Below are positions 28,085-30,596 of a DNA stretch of 30,596 nucleotides, in pieces. Within the stretch, counting starts at the first letter, position 1, and each line of letters begins with the position of its first letter. Position numbers and translations under genes: made by a program. The stretch lies in assembly GCA_964384205.1 (NCBI GenBank), contig CAYLKS010000030.1, forward strand, positions 1-30,596, given 5' to 3'. Below the pieces are notes generated by a model. It was not told where the DNA came from, did no database searches, and saw only the letters and a program-made list of their open reading frames with translations. The DNA comes from CAYLKS01 sp964384205 [NCBI: uncultured bacterium] (lineage in GTDB: Bacteria; JAGOEH01).

Positions 28085-28906
28085 ATGAAATTGAAAAGAA
28101 ATAAAATAGCCTATATTATTATTCTTTTGCCATTTGCTTTTATTTCGATAATCCCTTTATATTGGATGTTTATTTCAGCATTTAAAGATCCCGCATCTAT
28201 TATAAAAATGCCACCAGATTGGATTGTGTTAAATCCAACTTTGAAAAATTTTATATCACTTTTTCAAAGCTCAAAAATTTTACGATGGTTTATTAATAGT
28301 GTAGTTGTAGCGGGTTTTGTTACAGCAGGCAATATTATTTTTGATACTATGGCTGGTTATGCTTTTGCAAAAAGAAAGTTTTTTGGTAATAAATTGTTTT
28401 TTTGGCTTATTATGGGCGGATTGATGATTCCTTCTCAGATTACTTTGATACCTTTGTTTTTACTAATGTTAAATCTGGGGTTTTATAATAATTATGCTGG
28501 ATTGATAATACCAACAATTGCAACTCCCTTTGGAATATTTTTGATGAAGCAGTTTATTGAGACTATACCAATGGATTTAGAATCTGCTGCGAGAATAGAT
28601 GGTGCGAGTGAAATGCAGATTTTTTGGAAAGTGATTTTTCCTCTTAGCAGGCCTGCCTGGACTGTAACAGGGCTTTTTCATTTTGTTGCTAATTGGAATT
28701 CTTTCTTATGGCCGTTGATTATGGTAGATTCAGATGCTATGCGAACATTACCAATTGGGTTATCTACGTTAAAAAGTCAATACAGTGTTGATTTTGGAAT
28801 TATGATGGCAGGAGCAGTTTTTGCAGCATTGCCTATGTTTATTGTGTTTTTTGTTTTTCAAAAGTATTTTTTTGCTGGCCTAACAGTGGGCTCAATTAAA
28901 GAGTAG
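28085..28906 (+). CDS. ABC sugar-transporter permease (MalG/UgpE type)
   Basis: The second permease of the importer, about 273 residues and six transmembrane segments, with LYWMFISAFKDP near the N terminus and the EAA loop ESAARIDGASEMQIFWK, followed by VIFPLSRPAW. GSIKE at the C terminus is close to the usual '..G.vKG/E' end. The ATG at 28085 lies 4 bases after the previous stop; a TTG at 28058 in the same frame is possible but would overlap the previous gene, so ATG is preferred. Upstream there is only a weak CAGGA, so translation is probably coupled. Confidence 0.93.
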   Translation: MKLKRNKIAYIIILLPFAFISIIPLYWMFISAFKDPASIIKMPPDWIVLNPTLKNFISLFQSSKILRWFINSVVVAGFVTAGNIIFDTMAGYAFAKRKFFGNKLFFWLIMGGLMIPSQITLIPLFLLMLNLGFYNNYAGLIIPTIATPFGIFLMKQFIETIPMDLESAARIDGASEMQIFWKVIFPLSRPAWTVTGLFHFVANWNSFLWPLIMVDSDAMRTLPIGLSTLKSQYSVDFGIMMAGAVFAALPMFIVFFVFQKYFFAGLTVGSIKE

Positions 28907-29004
28907 GATGAATCTCGTAAGAGAAGGAGGGCTTATTGAACAATATTTTTGTGTTGTAATTTTCCCTTTATTTTAACTATTAACCTCAAAAAAAGGAGTA
29001 CGTT

Positions 29005-30596
29005 ATGAGGTTTAAAAAAGCTTTAGTGCTTTTGTTTGTATTAATGTTTGTTGCTGGCTGGACAGCTTTTGCACAGACTCCAGGAGAGAAGGTAGGAGAT
29101 ACGAAGTTAGACGTATGTGTATATTATAGTGGAACACCTAATTATATATGGGCAGGCACAGGTGGAGCGGTAGTAGCGTATGCAGTAGGAACGCCGGATA
29201 CTATAACAGGCACAGAGACAGATTTTAAAGTAGTGGTAAAGAATGTAGAGAGTGGAGAGAGTGTTACATTGAGTTTACCTGATGATGATGAGAATGCGAA
29301 GTTTGGAATAGGAACCCCAGCAGTGACAAAGATGAGTGATGGCAGGACAGTAGTTATGACGATAACAGGAGGAATCCCATGGGGATACATTGGAGGCTGG
29401 GCTAAAGGTGGATATTTATTTATGGAGAATAGTGCAGGCAGTGGAGATTATAGTCCGATTTGGTTAATAGATTTTGCATCGAGATATGATTTGATTTTAC
29501 AGCCATATATAGATGTAGATGAAAATGGAATAATTCATTTAGCAGCGTATGATGGATGGGGATATGGAATAAATTATATGAATTCAGAGGATGATGGATT
29601 TACTTTTGGCAATGCGATTATGTGGGAAGCAGGAAACTTGATAGTACCGACGGAGAGAGAAGAAGCTAATAATAATATTTTAGGTGCAGGCATGGCAGTA
29701 AGTAGTACAGGCAGAGTAGCCTTATATCAACAGGATGAATGTGGAGATGTAGCGGTACAGGAGAGTGAAGATGGAGGGATTAGTTGGTTAGATCCATTTT
29801 TATTGATGAACAATCCGCCTGTACCGGAGGATGGAGATCCTGATCATGTAAGACCAAACAGAAATGCGGATGCGGTATATGATGCGAATGATAATTTACA
29901 TGTAGTATTTGAAGGAACATATTTCTTAATAGGTACAGATGAAAATATAAAGGCGAGATCAACGAGATTTGGAAAGGGAGCCTTAGGAGATAATTATGTG
30001 AATTTTATACCACATCCAGCGGATTATAAGGATAGAATTATGCACTGGAGTGAGGCAACAGGAGTTACAACAGCAGCGGTATCAGTAGCGCCATCAGTAG
30101 ATTTGGACAGAAGATATTTATCATTTGCAGGAAGTAGTTGGTTCACAATGGTTAATTTCCCAAGTGTAGCAGTTGATAAGAGCACAGGAGCGTTATATGT
30201 AGCGTATACCCAGTTTAATGAGAATGATGCGTCAAAAAGTCAGATGGCTTGGGCAGAAGGAGACACAACAGATTTTTATTATGGCTATGGAGACATATAT
30301 TTTGTAGCAAGTACAGATGGAGGAGCGACCTGGAGTACACCGGTTAATTTGACAAACACGAAGGGATTTGATGAGAGATATCCGAAGATGTACAAGGAAG
30401 TAGTGGATGGCAAGATACACATGGCATATTATGGAGACAATGAAGCAGGAATGCAGTGGGGATTTCCAGACGATGCAGAGAATTGGGATTGTGGTGTTTA
30501 TTATTATGCCTTCGATCCTACAACTATTGAACCTACTCCAACACAGACTCCAGGAGAGAAGGTAGGAGATACGAAGTTAGACGTATGTGTATATTA
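29005..30596 (+). CDS. Secreted Asp-box (sialidase-like) beta-propeller protein in tandem units, cut by the right edge
   Basis: The frame is open from the ATG at 29005 to the window end (530 codons, no stop). AAAAGGAG (28991-28998) precedes it. A signal peptide (about 1-23, ending TAFA) is followed by QTPGEKVGDTKLDVCVYY. A beta-propeller-like body follows with Asp-box motifs (SxDxGxxW): NSEDDGFTF (193-201), ESEDGGISW (253-261) and ASTDGGATW (435-443), as in sialidase/BNR-like folds. No catalytic sialidase residues can be claimed. After a Pro/Thr linker (IEPTPT, about 508-513) the mature N terminus starts again exactly, at codon 514, so the protein has at least two units of 490 residues. Codon use differs from all neighbours: GCG, GTA, GGA and ACG dominate, and I count 32 G/C in the 60 bases 29161-29220. 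The role is unknown; probably a surface or secreted binding protein. Confidence 0.82.
   Translation, partial: MRFKKALVLLFVLMFVAGWTAFAQTPGEKVGDTKLDVCVYYSGTPNYIWAGTGGAVVAYAVGTPDTITGTETDFKVVVKNVESGESVTLSLPDDDENAKFGIGTPAVTKMSDGRTVVMTITGGIPWGYIGGWAKGGYLFMENSAGSGDYSPIWLIDFASRYDLILQPYIDVDENGIIHLAAYDGWGYGINYMNSEDDGFTFGNAIMWEAGNLIVPTEREEANNNILGAGMAVSSTGRVALYQQDECGDVAVQESEDGGISWLDPFLLMNNPPVPEDGDPDHVRPNRNADAVYDANDNLHVVFEGTYFLIGTDENIKARSTRFGKGALGDNYVNFIPHPADYKDRIMHWSEATGVTTAAVSVAPSVDLDRRYLSFAGSSWFTMVNFPSVAVDKSTGALYVAYTQFNENDASKSQMAWAEGDTTDFYYGYGDIYFVASTDGGATWSTPVNLTNTKGFDERYPKMYKEVVDGKIHMAYYGDNEAGMQWGFPDDAENWDCGVYYYAFDPTTIEPTPTQTPGEKVGDTKLDVCVY
29072..29126 (+). repeat. Long-unit direct repeat, copy 1
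   Basis: These 55 bases are identical to 30542-30596; the offset is 1470 bases, exactly 490 codons, in frame. The match begins right after the signal peptide and would continue past the window edge. Confidence 0.97.
30542..30596 (+). repeat. Long-unit direct repeat, copy 2 (cut by the edge)
   Basis: Identical to 29072-29126 up to the last base of the window. The base before the match differs (A at 30541, G at 29071), so 55 is the full visible length. The right boundary is unknown because the window ends. Confidence 0.97.

Noticed and set aside
1-30596. CRISPR array, insertion sequence, prophage, tRNA or rRNA
   Set aside because: No regularly spaced short repeats, transposase or integrase motifs, or recognisable structured RNA genes were seen on either strand.

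Overview
The window reads as one complete contig of a very A+T-rich bacterium. It is cut at both ends: a magnesium-transporter gene runs off the left edge and a secreted repeat protein runs off the right edge. A TonB-dependent receptor, a PorV/PorQ-family porin, proteins with type IX secretion (T9SS) sorting tails and a PorD-like DUF4835 gene point to the FCB (Fibrobacterota-Chlorobiota-Bacteroidota) supergroup. Strong AGGAGG ribosome binding sites and TTGACA/TATAAT-type promoters argue against a typical Bacteroidota member. A Calditrichota-, Marinimicrobia-, Ignavibacteria- or KSB1-like lineage fits better. This placement is inference.

Layout. 1-326 (minus): the start of mgtE with a short leader that can fold in two mutually exclusive ways, one of which hides the ribosome binding site. 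846-2743 (plus): rfbA overlapping an extremely A+T-rich gene, possibly a divergent glycosyltransferase. 2867-12194 (plus): a four-gene cell-surface operon (TonB receptor, T9SS-type surface protein with FN3, PorV-like porin, second T9SS cargo), ended by a clear terminator. 12647-19931 (minus): a tightly packed housekeeping operon tilS-ftsH-folP-cdaA-porD-like-ahcY, ended by a hairpin near 12600. 20124-23320 (plus): a membrane TPR-GGDEF diguanylate cyclase followed by an Eis-like acetyltransferase. 23463-28906 (plus): a GH94 sugar phosphorylase coupled to an ABC sugar importer (binding lipoprotein and two permeases, no ATPase in the window). 29005-end (plus): a secreted Asp-box beta-propeller protein with clearly different codon use, in which a second copy of a 490-codon unit begins just as the window ends.

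How the genes work together. The surface operon looks like an outer-membrane uptake and secretion unit: a receptor, a PorV shuttle and two cargo proteins. The PorD-like gene in the opposite operon adds another T9SS-associated component. The GH94/ABC operon should import a small saccharide and split it with phosphate inside the cell. It has a near-consensus promoter with a near-perfect palindrome over the predicted start of transcription. CdaA (c-di-AMP) and the GGDEF protein (c-di-GMP) give two second-messenger enzymes on either side of one divergent promoter region.

Points most worth a second look: the mgtE two-state leader; the divergent tilS/GGDEF promoters, which both place +1 exactly on the start codon (predicted leaderless mRNAs); the long-unit tandem repeat protein at the right end; and the operator-like palindrome before GH94.
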